Positions 29,414 to 32,559 of a stretch of DNA of 32,559 nucleotides are shown in pieces. This DNA comes from Serratia symbiotica (GTDB lineage Bacteria > Pseudomonadota > Gammaproteobacteria > Enterobacterales > Enterobacteriaceae). A model generated the notes under the pieces. It was given only the letters and a program-made list of their open reading frames with translations, searched no databases and was not told the DNA's origin. The DNA lies in NCBI GenBank assembly GCA_011754105.1, contig JAAKDF010000017.1, positions 1 through 32,559 on the forward strand, given 5' to 3'. The number at the start of each line of letters is the position of its first letter. Position 1 is the first letter of the stretch. The translations under genes were made by a program, and so were the position numbers.

Positions 29414-30025
29414 TCACTGACGCTGATCGTCCAGCGTCACCCCCTGTGGCAGGATAAATGTGAATTTGGTGGCATCGGCAGAAACGTTCTGCTGGCTTTT
29501 CAGCACATAGGTACTGCGTTGCTCATCCTGATCCACCGCAGCGAAACTGCCGATAGTGCCGCTATGGGTCACGGTAATGGCGAACTGCTTCAGATTACCG
29601 CTGCTGGATTTCGGCGTCAGCTCAAAATCATCGCCTTTCTGCTTAATCTGGTATTGTTTCCAATCATTGGCATTGTTGCGTGTGATCAGCATAAACGGCG
29701 TCTTGCCGGTGGTATTCTTTAGCCAGGTCGCCGTCACCTGCTCAACGAGGGGGTTATAGAACCATAGGGTCTGACCATCGGAAATTAACACACTCTCATC
29801 CGGCGAGGTCATGTGCCAATTAAACAAGTTCGGGCGTTTTATCCATAGTTCGCCTGCGCCCTGTTGAATTGCAGCGCCATCGCTACTGGTGACAGTCTGA
29901 GAGAAGTGGGCGTGAAAGCTGTCTACTTTAGCCAGACGATTTTGCAAATCCTGCGTGGCGTCAGCCAGCACGGAGGGGGACATAAATCCCGAAAGCAGAC
30001 AGGAGGCCATTAACAATTTTTTCAT
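29414..30025 (-). CDS. lolA: Outer-membrane lipoprotein carrier protein LolA
   Basis: Periplasmic chaperone that takes lipoproteins from LolCDE to LolB. It is 203 residues from [17 protein letters not shown] (start 30023-30025), equal to E. coli. The signal peptide is cleaved after LA (about residue 21), followed by [20 protein letters not shown]. Conserved blocks: [34 protein letters not shown] and TPFMLITRN. The longer frame to 30085 is rejected because homologues start at MKK. It is intact between two pseudogenes (ftsK and rarA); LolA is essential in E. coli, which fits. Confidence 0.97.
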   Translation of the reverse strand: MKKLLMASCLLSGFMSPSVLADATQDLQNRLAKVDSFHAHFSQTVTSSDGAAIQQGAGELWIKRPNLFNWHMTSPDESVLISDGQTLWFYNPLVEQVTATWLKNTTGKTPFMLITRNNANDWKQYQIKQKGDDFELTPKSSSGNLKQFAITVTHSGTIGSFAAVDQDEQRSTYVLKSQQNVSADATKFTFILPQGVTLDDQRQ

Positions 30026-31925
30026 TATTCCAGATACCTTATGAAATACGCTAACCGCAAGGCTGTGCCGTGCAAACCAAATCACCCCTAACCACCGTTA
30101 CCCTATTCGAAGCCACTTCTATTACAAGCAAAAGCCGGAGATTACACTGATTTGCACAATGGCCGCTTAGCAGCCGCTCTTTATAATTGAATCACAGTGG
30201 TTAGAATGGCGTCAGTCTTGCTGTAGTGGTGCCAGTACCTCGCGGTTGCCGTTATGCCCCTTCTTGCTGACAATACCCTGCACTTCCATCTGTTCGATGA
30301 TGCACGCAGCGCGGTTATAGCCAATGCGGAATTGGCGCTGAACGCCCGAGATGGAGGCACGGCGCTTTTCTACCACGAACTCCACCGCTTGATCAAACAG
30401 CGGATCAAGATCGTCATCGCATTCCATGCCGCCTGCCACTCCCTTCACCCTCTTCCTCTTCACGGCCAATAAGTATCCCCTCTTTATACTGGGGACGCTC
30501 ACGCGATTTACAATCTTTAATCACCGAGGTGCACTTCCTGATCACGCACAAATGCGCCATACACGCGCACCGGAATTGAGGAGTTCGGTGCCAGATAAAA
30601 GCATATCACCCATCCCTAACAGCGATTCGGCACCGCCTTGGTTAAGGATAGTACGCGAATCAATCTTACTGGATACGGTAAAAGTAATACGTATTGGAAT
30701 GTTATCCTTGATCAGGCCGGTGATCATATTCAACGACGGACGCTGGTTCGCCAGCACCAGATGGATACCAGCTCCAATGCGCTCTTAGACTTTTTTGCCA
30801 ACTGTTATGATAAGATCGAAAAATTCGTCAACCATCACCACAATATAAGGTTCTTTCTCCAGCTCAGGTGTGTTATGTCCATGCTATCTGTCGGTTTCAA
30901 GAATGGATCTGGGATTGGGCAGCCCATAGCTTTAGGCTAATCGACGCGCTCGTTATAGCCAGCCAGATTTCGCACGTCTAATGCAGATATTAGCTTGTAA
31001 CCGCGTTCCATCTCCGCCACACACCAGCGCAATGCATTAGCGGCATCTTTTATATCGGTAACTACGTCGATCAACAGATGCGGTCTACCTTAGTAGACTG
31101 ACAACTCCAGCATGTTTGGGTCTGTCATGACAAAGCGCACATCTTTCGGCGTCACCTTATACAAGATGCTTATGATCATCGCGTTGACCCCGACTAATTT
31201 ACCCGAACCAGTATTACCTACGACCAACAGGTGCGGTATTTTGCCCAGTTCGGCCAGCCACCGGCTTGCCAGAGATATCTTTACCCAGAACGATAGACAA
31301 TGGCGACAGATTATCGCAGATTGCTGGGCAATCCAGTACTTCTCTCAGATATACGGTTTGACGTTTGGCGTTCGGTAACTCCAGCACTACATACGGTTTG
31401 CCGGGGATCACTTCAACAACGCGCACCGCCGAGGTTGACAGTGAACGAGCCAGATCACGCGATAGGTTAGAAGTACGCTTGACTTGTACCCCGGTGCTAA
31501 ATCTAGCTCTAAACGGCTGATTACCTGTCACGGTAGAATATCCACTACCTCGGCTTTGGCTAGGTAATCAGCCAGGGTAGCTTCTACCAAGCGTTCTTTT
31601 TGTTCTAGATCAAAGGAAGAATCTACCGGTTCTACCTCTTTCGGGGCTTCTGCCAGCAGAGCTAATGTTGGCAGCGGGGTTAGTCTGATTCTGCAACGGC
31701 ATATCATTGCGCATCAGGAACGGGTGGATCATGCTATCTATCTCAGGTTATGGTGCAGCGGGCTTAGATTGACAACAAGTGCTATCACTTTGCTGTTTAG
31801 TACGCTCTTCCCTCGCTAGGATCATCGTCCAACAGACCGTCTATTGGGGAAAAAATGAAAGCGTTGTAGGTATCAACTTAGCTTACCGCAGGGGATTGCA
31901 CAGCAGGCTTCTGTTGCCCATAGAT

Positions 31926-31958
31926 TGCCTGGTGCAGTGCGTTGCGCTGCACCAGGCA
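31926..31958. repeat. Inverted repeat, 12-bp perfect arms (inside ftsK)
   Basis: TGCCTGGTGCAG (31926-31937) and CTGCACCAGGCA (31947-31958) are exact complements with a 9-base loop. It lies in the decayed FtsK linker, which is naturally repetitive, so it may be less unusual than the longer palindromes. Confidence 0.8.
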
Positions 31959-32327
31959 GCTTGATACCATCAGATACCAGTACGCACCTGGTGGGAATAC
32001 GTACCCGGATTCGGTAGGGGAAATTTATGGCCTATAACTGAGATTTCTTGCTGACAAACAGCTTGTCCACTTCATCAGCAAATGAAATGCTGACGTTTCT
32101 CTGTGATGTCGCAGAAAAATCAAACGGCGAATTATCGCGCCGCGGTGTTGCATCAGGTTCCGGAAAATTGTTGTCACATCGTGGTTCATCAGCGTGATGA
32201 TAGGGATCAACCGTGCGATCCACATTAGCTGCTGTCTTTCCCTCTGGGATCTCAAATGAGTACAGCGGAGGTAGTATATTTTCCGCTGGTGCGTTCATCG
32301 GATGTCAGGCGACCGAAGCCGACTCAA

Positions 32328-32559
32328 CGCTTATCGGCGTATGCATGCACAATAATTGGCGCAGCTTCACTATCATCATCCTCATTATTGCTGGCGCAAA
32401 TGCCGCTGAACAGCGGCTCCCCGGCATCTGCCAACGCCACTTCGCTTATCGGCGGATGCATGCACAATAATTGGCATAGCTTCACTATCATCATCCTCAT
32501 TATTGCTGGCGCAAATGCCGCTGAACAGCGGCTCCCCGGCATCTGCCAACGCCACTTCG
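32328..32559. repeat. Tandem duplication, 115-bp unit, two copies plus edge
   Basis: 32328-32442 and 32443-32557 align with about 3 differences in 115 (unit contains CATGCACAATAATTGG and ATCATCATCCTCATTATTGC). The unit length is not divisible by three, so each copy is read in a different frame in ftsK. The repeat may continue beyond the window. Confidence 0.95.

Larger units (their letters stand above)
30212..32559 (-). pseudogene. ftsK: ftsK (DNA translocase) pseudogene, 5' part beyond the window
   Basis: FtsK couples division to chromosome segregation. Only its linker and C-terminal part are in the window. From the 5' side: acidic linker (32324-32542), EIPEGKTAANVD (32032-32298), then [20 protein letters not shown] and [18 protein letters not shown] (motor alpha/beta, 31214-31531), Walker A as [26 protein letters not shown], and the gamma domain [20 protein letters not shown] ending at 30212. 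Many stops and frameshifts. The N-terminal membrane domain, essential in E. coli, is outside the window and may be intact. Order ftsK-lolA-rarA-serS is ancestral. Confidence 0.95.

Noticed and set aside
32328-32559. CRISPR-like array
   Set aside because: The repeats are 115 bp, directly adjacent and without unique spacers; they are a tandem duplication in ftsK.

Overview
The window looks like a decaying enterobacterial genome of the Serratia symbiotica type (a host-restricted Serratia relative). Intact proteins read as close Serratia/Yersinia/E. coli orthologues. Between them lie stop-ridden, frameshifted or deleted genes that keep their enterobacterial neighbours, together with three broken copies of one IS903-like element. 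The genus is inferred from protein flavour and the style of decay; no rRNA gene is present to confirm it.

Layout. 1-5839: a metal-uptake operon, yfeABCD (minus strand), flanked by two same-orientation IS903-like copies. 5840-9395: glpE reading through into the first codons of a deleted glpG, a dead DeoR-family regulator, intact nfuA, dead gntX and intact bioH. 9396-12379: the ferrous-iron operon feoABC (minus) with a Fur-like box upstream. 12380-17405: relics of the hslR-hslO, nudE and mrcA neighbourhood, with several normally intervening genes missing. 17406-18414: a third IS copy sitting exactly between mrcA and comEC, two genes that lie far apart in E. coli. 18415-24695: comEC remnant, then ihfB, rpsA, cmk, aroA and serC, all intact and on the minus strand. 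24696-32559: dead ycaO (plus strand), intact serS, dead rarA, intact lolA and a dead partial ftsK running off the window, in the familiar ftsK-lolA-rarA-serS order.

Function. What survives is core or nutritional: translation (rpsA, serS), nucleotide supply (cmk), shikimate and serine/vitamin B6 synthesis (aroA, serC), biotin synthesis (bioH), lipoprotein export (lolA), nucleoid architecture (ihfB), and an iron theme (yfeABCD, feoABC, and the Fe-S carrier nfuA). What is lost is repair, stress and envelope redundancy: hslO, hslR, rarA, mrcA, nudE, gntX, comEC, ycaO, and the motor and DNA-reading parts of ftsK.

The most unusual signals are structural. Perfect 19-22 bp inverted repeats sit inside pseudogenes or spacers, and their arms replace normal coding sequence, which suggests template-switch mutation. 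All three IS copies share one internal deletion that removes the first catalytic aspartate of the transposase. A 115-bp out-of-frame tandem duplication lies in the ftsK linker. I found no CRISPR array, tRNA, rRNA or prophage, and no convincing new defence or biosynthetic system.
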